Assembly: GCA_023231165.1 (NCBI GenBank) | Contig: JALNVY010000023.1 | Location: forward strand, 1-17,668 | DNA length: 17,668 nt | From: Syntrophales bacterium | GTDB taxonomy: Bacteria > Desulfobacterota > Syntrophia > Syntrophales > UBA8958 | Reading direction: 5' to 3' | Translations under genes and position numbers: made by a program | Shown here: positions 1 to 8,118 of the stretch, piece by piece | Numbering within the stretch: the first letter of the stretch is position 1 | Layout of the letters: every line of letters begins with the position of its first letter | The notes under the pieces: generated by a model | Databases searched by the model: none | Told to the model about the DNA's origin: nothing | What the model saw: only the letters and a program-made list of their open reading frames with translations

Positions 1-384
1 ATACCCCGTAATTGAACAGTAAATCACTGCCGGATTGACCTTTTTCAGACCATCATAATCCAGGCCCAGCTTCCCCATGACACCGGGACGGAACTGCTCC
101 ACCACGATGTCGTATTCCCCCACTAGTTGATGAACGATCTTGATAGCCCGGGGATCCTTCAGATTCAGGGTCATGCAGCGCTTATTTCTCCCCAGATAGG
201 CAGAAATCGCAGCTATCTTCGTTCCGGGAAGAAAAGGCGGAATAAATGCCGTCAGATCCGGCCTGGATCCGGAAATCACCCTCAGCACATCCGCCCCCAT
301 GTCAGCCAGGCACATGGTGGCGTAGGGACCTGGCAACAGCGTTGTAAAATCCAATACTTTGAGCCCTTTTAACGGTCCTGACAT
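1..384 (-). CDS. Family III CoA-transferase (CaiB/BaiF type), N-terminal part
   Basis: The gene starts with ATG at 384 on the minus strand, behind a strong GGAGGG ribosome binding site, and runs off the window start, so only the first 128 residues are visible. The protein begins MSGPLKGLKVLDFTTLLPGP, the usual opening of CaiB/BaiF (family III) CoA-transferases. It continues with the LADMGADV segment and then the family motif EQFRPGVMGKLGLDY near residues 98-112. These enzymes move CoA between acyl-CoA thioesters and carboxylic acids in the cytoplasm; alpha-methylacyl-CoA racemases share the fold. The catalytic Asp lies further on, outside the window, so transferase and racemase cannot be told apart, and the substrate is unknown. 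It is divergent from the transketolase operon. Confidence 0.85.
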   Translation of the reverse strand, partial: MSGPLKGLKVLDFTTLLPGPYATMCLADMGADVLRVISGSRPDLTAFIPPFLPGTKIAAISAYLGRNKRCMTLNLKDPRAIKIVHQLVGEYDIVVEQFRPGVMGKLGLDYDGLKKVNPAVIYCSITGY

Positions 385-563
385 ATTCCCTCCTTCTTTC
401 TCATGATGACGTGGGATTACCATAAAAAAGAGGTGATTGCAAAGATGCTTTGTCATCCCCGAGAGTTGTTCATCACTATTGATTGACATGTTTGAAGAAA
501 TGTGAAATCTCTATTCGCTAATCAGCGATAACCATCCATACTCGATAAAGAAGGCCTCCGTAA
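385..563. other. Divergent intergenic region between CoA-transferase and transketolase
   Basis: This 179-bp gap must carry the promoters of both flanking genes. A TTGACA hexamer lies at 483-488 on the plus strand, but no good -10 box sits 16-18 bp from it, so I do not call a promoter. No riboswitch-like or hairpin structure was apparent. Confidence 0.4.
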
Positions 564-2606
564 ATGATAGAAGATAAATGTATCAACGCTATCCGCTTCC
601 TTTCCGCCGATGCGGTAGAAAAGTCAAAGTCCGGGCATCCGGGAATGCCTATGGGGGCGGCGACCCTTGCCTACACCCTCTGGATGAAGAATCTGAAGCA
701 CAATCCCGCAAACCCCGGCTGGCTGGACCGTGACCGTGTCGTCCTGTCCGCCGGACATGCCTCCATGTTACTTTACAGCCTCCTGTACCTCACAGGTTAC
801 GACCTGACCATTGAAGATATTCAAGCCTTCCGCCAATGGGGAAGCAAGACGCCGGGGCATCCGGAACGGGCTCATCCTCCGGGTACAGAGATGACAACTG
901 GTCCTCTCGGCCAGGGGATCAGCCATGCCGTGGGCATGGCCCTGGCGGAAGCCCACCTGGCGGCCTGCTATAACCGCCCGGGCCACACTATCATCGACCA
1001 CTACACCTATACCCTGGCCAGCGACGGCGATCTCATGGAAGGCGTGACCTTTGAAGCCTGCTCCTTAGCCGGGCATCTGGGCCTGGGAAAACTCATCGTC
1101 CTTTACGACGATAACGGCATTTCCCTTGCCGGGTCAACCGCCCTCTCCTTCACAGAGGATGTAGCCCAGCGCTTTGCGGCCCTCGGGTGGCAGGTCCTTC
1201 CCGTTACCGAAGGAAACAGCATCGAGGCCATTGATGAGGCCCTGGAATCAGCCCGGAGGGAAACGAATCGGCCCACGCTGATCAAAGTGAAGACCTGTAT
1301 CGGCTTCGGAGCCCCGACCAAGGAAGGAACCGCCGCCTGCCATGGCGCTCCCCTGGGTCAGGAGGAATTAAACGCCGCCAAAGAACGACTCGGCTGGCCC
1401 CTTGAACCGTCATTTTACATTCCTGAAGACGTGCTGTCCCATTACCGGCAGTCCCTGGGAAAAGGCAAGGTCCAGGAAGAGGCATGGCAATCCGTCTTCG
1501 ATCTTTATATCCAGGCATTTCCGGAACTAGCCCGGGAATTTCAGCGGGTAATGACGGGAGAACTCCCTATGGGTTGGGAAACGGCGCTCCCCGATTTCGG
1601 AGCGGATACGAAGGAAGTGTCAACTCGCAAGGCCTCAGAGACGGTCATGCAATCTCTGGCGTCGATCATCCCGGAACTTATGGGGGGATCGGCGGATCTT
1701 AATCCTTCCTGTCTGACCTGGTTGAAAGGCAAAGGGGACTTTCAGAACCCGAATCATCACGATGACGGAACGCCGGGCGCTGTAGGCGGCGGATGGAACT
1801 ACGGCGGGCGGAATATCCACTTCGGCGTCCGGGAACATGCCATGGGCGCCATTGCCGGCGGCATGGCCCTCCACGGAGGGGTGATTCCCTATACGGCTAC
1901 ATTCTTCACCTTCGCGGATTACATGCGGCCGCCGATCCGACTGGCCGCCCTGATGGGTCTCCGGGTCATCTACGTTTTTACCCACGACAGTATCGCCGTC
2001 GGTGAAGACGGTCCCACCCATCAACCTATCGAACAGCTTATGAATCTCCGCTCCGTTCCGAATCTCAGCGTCATCCGCCCCTGCGACGCTAAAGAAACGG
2101 TCCAGGCATGGCAAGCGGCCATTGCCAACCGTCAAGGCCCAACGGCCCTCGTCCTGACCCGTCAAAATGTCCCGAACCCTAATCGTCAGGACCTGGCGGC
2201 CGCCACAGGACTTCAAAAGGGCGGGTACATTCTTTGGGATTCATCCCAGGTCAGGCCGGATATAATTTTTATCGCCACGGGATCGGAGGTTCATCTCGCC
2301 CTGGCAGCGGCACGGAAACTCACCGGGGAAGCCATTCGGGTCCGCGTCGTTTCCATTCCCTCATGGGATGTGTTCGACGCCCAGCCTGCGGAATATCGAG
2401 ACCGCGTCCTCCCGCCGGCGGTAAAGGCCAGGGTAGCCGTGGAAGCAGGGGCAAAGCTGGGCTGGGAACATTACGTGGGGCTCGAAGGAGCAATTGTAGG
2501 CATGGATCGCTTCGGCGCCAGTGCCCCTGCTCCGGTGCTATACGAGGAGTTCGGTCTTACGGTGGATCAGATTGCCGACACGGCAAGATCTCTCTTCAGG
2601 AAATGA
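564..2606 (+). CDS. tkt: Transketolase
   Basis: This is a full-length, 680-residue transketolase of the usual bacterial size. It is a ThDP- and Mg-dependent cytoplasmic enzyme that moves two-carbon ketol units between sugar phosphates in the non-oxidative pentose phosphate pathway. The N-terminal domain shows KSKSGHPGMPMGAA (about 20-33), TGPLGQGISHAVGMALAE (112-129) and the ThDP/metal motif SDGDLMEG to YDDN (153-184). The central domain has GGSADLNPS and the catalytic-Glu segment FGVREHAMGAIAGGMALHGG, followed by HDSIAVGEDGPTHQPIEQ. The upstream ribosome binding site is weak. Its stop codon overlaps the start of the ABC binding-protein gene (ATGA at 2603-2606), so the two are probably cotranscribed and translationally coupled. 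That link to a NitT/TauT-type importer is unusual. Confidence 0.97.
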   Translation: MIEDKCINAIRFLSADAVEKSKSGHPGMPMGAATLAYTLWMKNLKHNPANPGWLDRDRVVLSAGHASMLLYSLLYLTGYDLTIEDIQAFRQWGSKTPGHPERAHPPGTEMTTGPLGQGISHAVGMALAEAHLAACYNRPGHTIIDHYTYTLASDGDLMEGVTFEACSLAGHLGLGKLIVLYDDNGISLAGSTALSFTEDVAQRFAALGWQVLPVTEGNSIEAIDEALESARRETNRPTLIKVKTCIGFGAPTKEGTAACHGAPLGQEELNAAKERLGWPLEPSFYIPEDVLSHYRQSLGKGKVQEEAWQSVFDLYIQAFPELAREFQRVMTGELPMGWETALPDFGADTKEVSTRKASETVMQSLASIIPELMGGSADLNPSCLTWLKGKGDFQNPNHHDDGTPGAVGGGWNYGGRNIHFGVREHAMGAIAGGMALHGGVIPYTATFFTFADYMRPPIRLAALMGLRVIYVFTHDSIAVGEDGPTHQPIEQLMNLRSVPNLSVIRPCDAKETVQAWQAAIANRQGPTALVLTRQNVPNPNRQDLAAATGLQKGGYILWDSSQVRPDIIFIATGSEVHLALAAARKLTGEAIRVRVVSIPSWDVFDAQPAEYRDRVLPPAVKARVAVEAGAKLGWEHYVGLEGAIVGMDRFGASAPAPVLYEEFGLTVDQIADTARSLFRK

Positions 2607-3574
2607 AAAAGACAAGATACCCGCGTCTTTCCGCTGTTTTTTTAATTGTCCTGATGGCCATGATGATCCTTGGCGGTTGTTCAGGGGGAAACCGGGACGT
2701 CTCCGCTACAAAGGAAATCAAGTTCGGGATTCTGCCCCTGATTCATGCCCTGCCCATCTTTGCCGCCCAGGAGCAAGGATTTTTCACCGCAGCGGGGCTG
2801 AAAGTGGAACTGATCTCCTTCAATTCAGCCATGGAAAAGGACGTGGCCATGTCGGCCCGCCAGCTTGCCGGATATTTCGGGGACATCATGACGCCCATGG
2901 TCCTCCGGTCCAATGACGTCCCGGTGAAGATGGTCGCAACGGTTTTCAATACGACCGCTTCCCGGCGCATGTTCGCTCTTCTGGCGGCTCCAAACCGGCA
3001 GACAGAATCCCTCCGCCAATTGGCGAAGGAAGGCATCGCCATCGGTTCCAATACAATCGTGGAATATCTGGCAGTAAAAATGCTTGAAAAACAAGGCATT
3101 TCTTCACAGCAGACCCGTTTAATCGAAGCAAAGAATATACCTATCCGTCTTCAGATGCTCATGGAAGGCCAAGCCCCTGCCGCCGCCCTTCCCGAACCCC
3201 TGGTCACCTTCGCCGAAAGTAAAGGAGCCCGTATCCTCGTTGACGACGCCGGCATGGGGATCTCGGATACGGTGCTTGTTTTTACCGACGACTTTCTTAA
3301 ACAGCATCCCGAACAGGTTCGCGCCTTTCTCAAAGCCGTCGGCAAGGGGGCTGATTACTTGAACAATCACCCCGAAGAAGCCAGAGTCATTGCCAATAAA
3401 CACTGTCGAATCCCGGAAGGGCTCGCCAAGACCCTTGCCCTACCCTCCTATCCCGCTCTCAGTTTGCCGAACCGCTCGCAACTCGCGGACATCTATGGAT
3501 GGTTAAGAAAAAAGGGGATTATCTCGCGGGATATGGCCATTACTGAGATGGTTGCCAATGGCTTCCTCCCCTGA
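2603..3574 (+). CDS. ABC transporter substrate-binding lipoprotein, NitT/TauT (NMT1-like) type
   Basis: The predicted protein is 323 residues long. I chose the ATG at 2603, inside the ATGA overlap with tkt, because it yields a classic lipoprotein signal: basic MKKTRYPR, a hydrophobic stretch, then the lipobox LGGC with the lipidated Cys at residue 26. The same frame stays open upstream to 2234, but that part is a shadow of tkt. The mature part opens with IKFGILPLIHALPIFAAQEQGFF, typical of SsuA/TauA/ThiY-like solute-binding proteins (type II periplasmic fold). It ends with a helical region containing FLKQHPEQVRAFLKAVGKGADYL. Sulfonates, nitrate/bicarbonate or thiamine pyrimidine precursors are known ligands of this superfamily; the sequence alone does not say which one applies. 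Confidence 0.88.
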   Translation: MKKTRYPRLSAVFLIVLMAMMILGGCSGGNRDVSATKEIKFGILPLIHALPIFAAQEQGFFTAAGLKVELISFNSAMEKDVAMSARQLAGYFGDIMTPMVLRSNDVPVKMVATVFNTTASRRMFALLAAPNRQTESLRQLAKEGIAIGSNTIVEYLAVKMLEKQGISSQQTRLIEAKNIPIRLQMLMEGQAPAAALPEPLVTFAESKGARILVDDAGMGISDTVLVFTDDFLKQHPEQVRAFLKAVGKGADYLNNHPEEARVIANKHCRIPEGLAKTLALPSYPALSLPNRSQLADIYGWLRKKGIISRDMAITEMVANGFLP

Positions 3575-4334
3575 CTTGCTGGCCGTTACCGGACTGGGTA
3601 AAACCTTCGGCCCCGGCACTCACCAGAAAGAGGTCCTCCGGGACGTCCATTTCCATATCGGATACAATGATTCCCTGGCCATTGTCGGGCCCTCGGGATG
3701 CGGCAAGACGACCTTGCTCCTCATGACCGCAGGGCTGCTGCCGCCTACGACCGGGGAAATTCATTTGGAAGGCGAAGCAATCCAAGGGCCATCCCGGAAA
3801 ATGGCGGTGGTTTTCCAGGCCTATGGTCTCTTCCCATGGAAACGGGTCGCCGAAAATATCCTCCTGGGTGCCCAGTTCCAGAAACTCCACGTGTCTCAGG
3901 AAGCGCTGATGGCCATCAAAAGAGAGCTGGATATTGAAAACCTCGACCATCTCTATCCACATCAACTCAGCGGCGGTCAGCGCCAGCGGGTGGCTCTGGC
4001 CCGGGCTATGCTGCTGCGGCCCAGCCTGCTGCTTCTCGATGAGCCCTTCGCCGCCCTGGATCTGATCACCCGGGAACACCTGCAGGATCACCTGCTGATC
4101 CTCTTCAAAAAGCGGAAATTCAGCTTCGTTATTGTCACCCACAATATTGAGGAGGCGGTCTTTCTTGGACGGCGCATTGTGATCATGGATCCCGAGACCC
4201 ATGGCATCGGCGAGATCATCGACAATCCCAATGCGGGAACAACCGGCTTTCGTACCGCGCCGGATTATTTTTCCAAAAACATGACCCTGAGACACCTGAT
4301 CGAGCATCCCCATGAAAAACAGCCGCTGGCTTGA
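3558..4334 (+). CDS. ABC transporter ATP-binding protein, NitT/TauT type
   Basis: This is the nucleotide-binding subunit of the importer, 258 residues from the ATG at 3558; a TTG two codons upstream at 3552 is an alternative. All the ABC motifs are intact: Walker A GPSGCGKT (44-51), Q-loop VVFQAYGLFPWKRVAENI (Gln87), signature LSGGQRQRV (137-145), Walker B LLLLDEPFAALD (157-168) and the H-loop IVTHNIEEA (His195). The FPWKRVAENI wording after the Q-loop is typical of the SsuB/TauB/NrtD group. The gene overlaps the end of the binding-protein gene by 17 bp and the start of the permease by 23 bp, so the operon is tightly coupled. It acts at the inner face of the membrane, powering uptake. Confidence 0.95.
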   Translation: MASSPDLLAVTGLGKTFGPGTHQKEVLRDVHFHIGYNDSLAIVGPSGCGKTTLLLMTAGLLPPTTGEIHLEGEAIQGPSRKMAVVFQAYGLFPWKRVAENILLGAQFQKLHVSQEALMAIKRELDIENLDHLYPHQLSGGQRQRVALARAMLLRPSLLLLDEPFAALDLITREHLQDHLLILFKKRKFSFVIVTHNIEEAVFLGRRIVIMDPETHGIGEIIDNPNAGTTGFRTAPDYFSKNMTLRHLIEHPHEKQPLA

Positions 4335-5058
4335 CTACGCCCTGACGATAATTGTTCTGACCATCCTCTGGTATGGGGCATCAATGCTTTTGGGCTCCCA
4401 GCTCCTGCCGGACCCCCTGAGCGTCCTCAGGCGGCTGCTCCATGCCGTCAGGGAGGAGATATTCTGGGAACACACGGCGGTCAGCGCCTGGCGACTCATC
4501 GCCGCCTTGTCCCTGGCCTTTATTACCGCCGTCCCCTTCGGCCTTGTTTTAGGGAGCAACGAGCGCCTCGACCGGATCTTTGCCCCGCTTATCTATCTTA
4601 GCTATCCGATTCCGAAAATCGTCCTCCTGCCCATTATCCTCATGCTCTTCGGGCTCGGCGATCTGGGCAAGATCATCCTGATTTCCCTGATCATCTTCTT
4701 CCAGCTCCTCATCACCACCCGGGACGCTGTTCGTTCCCTGGATCGGGAAGTGGTTTACGCCCTTCAGTCTCTAGGGGGAAACCGCTGGCATTTCTACCGT
4801 CACGTCGTCTGGCCCGTGGCCCTGCCCGGCATCTTCACGTCCCTGCGCATCAGCACCGGCACCGCGGTGGCCGTATTATTCTTTGTGGAGTCCATCAGCA
4901 CTAGTCGCGGTCTGGGATTATATCTCATCGACGCTTGGGGAAGGGCCGATTACACCACCATGTTCGTCGGTATCATTGCCCTCTCCGCTATCGGCATCGT
5001 CCTTTACGAGGCCTTCGATGTGATGGAAAGGAGGCTTTGTGCGTGGAAAAACCTGTGA
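4312..5058 (+). CDS. ABC transporter permease, NitT/TauT type
   Basis: The 248-residue membrane protein has about six hydrophobic segments: roughly 9-28, 62-81, 97-114, 119-135, 178-194 and 216-232. The cytoplasmic EAA loop that docks on the ATPase is present around residues 138-172, with LDREVVYALQSLGGNRWHFY and then the WPVALPGIFTSLR stretch. This matches the SsuC/TauC (binding-protein-dependent transport, BPD_transp_1) family in size and layout. The start overlaps the ATPase gene by 23 bp. It appears to be the last gene of the tkt operon, because the next gene lies 292 bp further on with its own strong ribosome binding site. No clear terminator hairpin was seen after it. Confidence 0.93.
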   Translation: MKNSRWLDYALTIIVLTILWYGASMLLGSQLLPDPLSVLRRLLHAVREEIFWEHTAVSAWRLIAALSLAFITAVPFGLVLGSNERLDRIFAPLIYLSYPIPKIVLLPIILMLFGLGDLGKIILISLIIFFQLLITTRDAVRSLDREVVYALQSLGGNRWHFYRHVVWPVALPGIFTSLRISTGTAVAVLFFVESISTSRGLGLYLIDAWGRADYTTMFVGIIALSAIGIVLYEAFDVMERRLCAWKNL

Positions 5059-5273
5059 AGGAGAATTGAGACCGCTGATCAAGTATCTGTGATTGTCTGG
5101 AAAAGCAAGGATACCCCAACAGACGTAATCCAACATGAAAATAAAATGGCTGAGGGGTGAGGAATCGAATATATTTCCCTGGATTCAACAGATAGCCGGT
5201 GCTGAGAAAAACGCCGGATTTCAACCCGTTATCAATAATGTTCTTTTCATCCATAGGTGTCTCATTTTCATTA

Positions 5274-5302
5274 TTTACAAGTTGGACTAGATCATATATG
5301 TA
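5274..5302 (+). promoter_or_regulatory. Candidate promoter of the binding protein-kinase-regulator operon
   Basis: A TTTACA hexamer (5274-5279) lies 17 bp upstream of TATGTA (5297-5302) in an AT-rich stretch. The -10 match is only moderate (3 of 6), and overlapping alternatives exist (TATATG, TATAGC). The rest of the 292-bp gap from 5059 shows no convincing gene or terminator. The downstream gene has a strong GGGAGGAG ribosome binding site. Confidence 0.3.
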
Positions 5303-5350
5303 TAGCTAAGGATAGCACCTCTAATAATTCATGCCTATTGGGAGGAGATT

Positions 5351-6196
5351 ATGCGTCGTGCGACAAGTATCCTGCTTAACTCCTTTTTTCTCATTCTGCT
5401 AAGTTTAATATTCTTTGCGGGAACGCCCCATGCCCTTGCCGGGAACACCATTCGTATTAACGGATCGGGAAGCGGCCTGGAAATGATGAAGCCGCTCATG
5501 GAAGCCTATGGCAAAGCCTCTCGGGGTGTTTCGTTCATAGTAGAAAAGCCATTAGGAAGCTCGGGTGCGATAAAAGCGCTTCTTGCCGGCACTATTGATA
5601 TCGCGATAATAAGTAAGCCCCTAAAGCCTAAAGAAATAGCGCAGGGAGGGAAACTCAGATATTTTGGCGAAACCCCGTTGGCCATTGTAACCGGGCGAAA
5701 AGTGCCCCTAAAAACCATTTCAATCAAAGAATTAGAAGATATTTATTCAGGCAAAACAACAAAATGGCCCAACGGTGAAACCATCAGGATAGTATTGCGT
5801 CCGAATGAGGATATTGACACATACATTTTGAAGGGACTTTCGCCCGGCATGGCCGAGGCTGTAACTAAAGCACAGCGTCGACAAGGGATGATTATCGCGG
5901 TAACTGATCCCGAGTCGAACGAAGTGCTTTCAAAGACTATTGGCGGTATCGGTGCCTCAGGTCTCACCGGTGTACTTATCGGCAGATTACACCTGAATGT
6001 CCTCGCTCTCAACGGCGTAATGCCGAGCCGAAAAACCCTTGCTGACGGAACCTACCCGCTCGCCAAGAGCATAAATTTTGTTACTACCGGCAAACTTCCG
6101 CATGCCGCCTCAAAATTCCTTGACTTCATCTACTCGAACAAGGGGCACGCCATTGCGGAAAAGGCTGGAGTTCTTATAACGGCGGACGGCAAATGA
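5351..6196 (+). CDS. PstS-like periplasmic binding protein, probably the sensory partner of the downstream kinase
   Basis: The predicted protein has 281 residues, starting at the ATG behind GGGAGGAG. A Sec signal peptide covers about 1-30 (MRRATS, a hydrophobic core, then PHALA before GN). The mature protein opens with IRINGSGSGLEMMKPLMEAY and contains KPLGSSGAIKALLAGTIDIA, both typical of PstS-like phosphate/molybdate-type binding proteins. A later segment, IKELEDIYSGKTTKWPNG, is also a hallmark of PstS-like proteins. No ABC permease or ATPase genes follow. Instead its stop overlaps the kinase start (ATGA at 6193-6196), which suggests that it delivers ligand information to the kinase rather than to a transporter. 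The ligand could be phosphate or another oxyanion. Confidence 0.85.
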   Translation: MRRATSILLNSFFLILLSLIFFAGTPHALAGNTIRINGSGSGLEMMKPLMEAYGKASRGVSFIVEKPLGSSGAIKALLAGTIDIAIISKPLKPKEIAQGGKLRYFGETPLAIVTGRKVPLKTISIKELEDIYSGKTTKWPNGETIRIVLRPNEDIDTYILKGLSPGMAEAVTKAQRRQGMIIAVTDPESNEVLSKTIGGIGASGLTGVLIGRLHLNVLALNGVMPSRKTLADGTYPLAKSINFVTTGKLPHAASKFLDFIYSNKGHAIAEKAGVLITADGK

Positions 6197-8097
6197 TATC
6201 CCGTTCCGATTCCATAACCCGCACTTCATCGGTACTGACGGCGATAATCAGCCTGGTTATCGCTATCTCTATTCCTGCGGGTTATTTCATGATTACCTAC
6301 CAATACATGGGAGGAAGTGCCAACGCCGAGATCGCATTCTCTGCGAAAGCCATTGAAAGTCTGGTCTCTAATAATCCCAATTCTTGGCAGTTCGAGGAGA
6401 TTCGTCTTCAGGAAATACTTGAGCGCCGCATCGATCGTGATAACCGCGAAAAGCGGATAATCAGGGATATGCAGGGACAGATCATCGCTCAAACGAACGA
6501 ACCCCTATCAAATTCCATGCTGACATTTAGCCAACCCATTTATGATTCAGGGATACAGGTGGCACTAATTGAGATTAAGCGCTCAATTTCCCCTCTTGTT
6601 GCTCGGACAGCTATCATTAGCGCATGTTCCGTTCTGTCAGGAATTATGATCTTTCTTTTTTTTCGTACTTTCCCGTTGCAAGCGGTCCGAAGGGCCTATC
6701 ACGACTTGGAGGAAAATGAACAACGCCTCGCACTCGCCTTAAAGTCGGGGAATTTTGGCGTTTGGGATTGGGATATCAATAAAAATGTCATTATTTGGGA
6801 TGACAGGATGTACGAAATCTACGGTGTTTCACGAGACTCTGCCAAAGTGGTTATCGAAGCCTGGCAAAACAGTATTCATTCGGAAGATCGCGACATGTTT
6901 TTGGAAGAAGTCCAGACCGGAATTCTCGGAGAGAAGCCCTACAATACTGAGTTCCGTATAGAGCACACCGATGGAACGGTCAGATATATAAAGGCCAACG
7001 GCATAGTGATACGGGATATGGATGGAAAACCCTCAAGAATGATTGGTCTGAACCGTGACATCACCGGGCGCAAGCGGGTAGATAAGACGCTACTGGAGAG
7101 TGAAGAGCGATATCGGACATTGGTGGAAAATGCGAGTGATATCGTCTTCAGGACAGATGACACGGGACACTTCACCTATGTGAATCCGGCGGGACTTCGC
7201 GTCATAGGGTACCAAGAAGAGGAGCTTATTGGTAAGCATTATCCAATATTTATCCGTCCGGACATGCGTGACGAAGCCATTAAGTTCTTCGGTCGTCAGT
7301 TCGTAAAAGGGATTAAAAATACATATACAGAATATCCCGTTCTCACGAAAGAGGGTCATGAACTCTGGTTTGGGCAAAATACCCAGTCGATAGTGGAAGA
7401 TGGCCATTTGATAGGCTTTCAGGCAGTTTCCCGCGATATCACCGACCGCAAACTGGCTGAGGAGAAAGTCAGGGCATCGCTTCTGGAGAAGGATATCCTC
7501 CTCGGGGAAATTCATCACCGGGTGAAGAACAACATGCAGGTGATATCCGGCCTTCTCGATCTTCAGGCAAGGTCAAGCGGGAATGCGGAGCTGACTGGAA
7601 TGTTGAATGAGAGCCAGAGCCGAATTCGATCCATGGCCCTGGTCCATGAAAAACTCTACGGATCAAAGGATTTCTCAAGAATCGATCTGACCGGTTATGT
7701 GAGAACCCTGTCAAAAGAGCTATTTCAATTGCACAAAATCAATCCAGGGGAGATAGATATGATCGTCCAAACCGCCGACGGTGGCGTTTATGTGGATATT
7801 AACAAGGCGATCCCCTGTGGCTTGATTCTGAATGAATTGATTTCCAATGTTCTTAAACATGCCTTTCCTGGCGATGGACCAAGTGAATTACGTATCATCA
7901 TCCACGAAACGAAGAACAGAGAAATAGAGATTGTTGTCCGTGATAATGGTTTGGGCTTGCCGGACGATGTTGACATCCACCAACCCCGGACTGGTGGTTT
8001 ATATCTGGTGTACGGGCTGGTGCAAAATCAGCTTGGCGGTCAAATAGAGGTCAGACAAGGCGCCGGAACAGAATTTTGGATTAAATTTCCTTTATGA
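6193..8097 (+). CDS. Membrane sensor histidine kinase, PAS-PAS-HisKA_2-HATPase
   Basis: This 634-residue kinase has a first transmembrane helix (about 13-35), a periplasmic domain of roughly 100 residues, and a second helix (about 137-157). Two PAS/PAC units follow: about 175-295 (NFGVWDWDINKN ... GLNRDITGRK) and 303-420 (ERYRTLVENASDIVFRTD ... AVSRDITDRK). The phosphoacceptor region LLGEIHHRVKNNMQVISGLL (437-456, His441/His442) is of the HisKA_2 type. The ATPase has an N box, LILNELISNVLKHAF, and a G1 box, DNGLGLP; the G2-like stretch reads TGGLYLV, slightly unlike the usual SLGL form. The start overlaps the PstS-like gene, and the response regulator follows 21 bp after the stop. It most likely senses ligand-loaded binding protein and phosphorylates the next gene product. 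Confidence 0.93.
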   Translation: MISRSDSITRTSSVLTAIISLVIAISIPAGYFMITYQYMGGSANAEIAFSAKAIESLVSNNPNSWQFEEIRLQEILERRIDRDNREKRIIRDMQGQIIAQTNEPLSNSMLTFSQPIYDSGIQVALIEIKRSISPLVARTAIISACSVLSGIMIFLFFRTFPLQAVRRAYHDLEENEQRLALALKSGNFGVWDWDINKNVIIWDDRMYEIYGVSRDSAKVVIEAWQNSIHSEDRDMFLEEVQTGILGEKPYNTEFRIEHTDGTVRYIKANGIVIRDMDGKPSRMIGLNRDITGRKRVDKTLLESEERYRTLVENASDIVFRTDDTGHFTYVNPAGLRVIGYQEEELIGKHYPIFIRPDMRDEAIKFFGRQFVKGIKNTYTEYPVLTKEGHELWFGQNTQSIVEDGHLIGFQAVSRDITDRKLAEEKVRASLLEKDILLGEIHHRVKNNMQVISGLLDLQARSSGNAELTGMLNESQSRIRSMALVHEKLYGSKDFSRIDLTGYVRTLSKELFQLHKINPGEIDMIVQTADGGVYVDINKAIPCGLILNELISNVLKHAFPGDGPSELRIIIHETKNREIEIVVRDNGLGLPDDVDIHQPRTGGLYLVYGLVQNQLGGQIEVRQGAGTEFWIKFPL

Positions 8098-8118
8098 TTT
8101 GTGGGAGGGGAGGTCGTC

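Noticed and set aside
1635..2216. Minus-strand open frame of 193 codons within tkt
   Set aside because: Antisense to the conserved central domain of transketolase; no ribosome binding site or family resemblance.
2234..2602. Extension of the binding-protein frame into tkt
   Set aside because: The lipoprotein signal starts at 2603; the upstream part is low-complexity Gly/Arg-rich out-of-frame translation of tkt.
3540..3560. CTGAGATGG resembling a piece of a TPP riboswitch
   Set aside because: It lies within coding sequence near the end of the binding-protein gene and lacks the other conserved THI-box helices, so it is a chance match.
3540..4313. Long minus-strand open frame (257 codons) opposite the ATPase gene
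   Set aside because: It is antisense to an ATP-binding protein with every ABC motif intact; the frame is a shadow of biased codon use.
4988..5254. Minus-strand open frame of 88 codons in the gap before the PstS-like gene
   Set aside because: More than a quarter is antisense to the permease gene, no good ribosome binding site precedes it, and the translation resembles no family I know.
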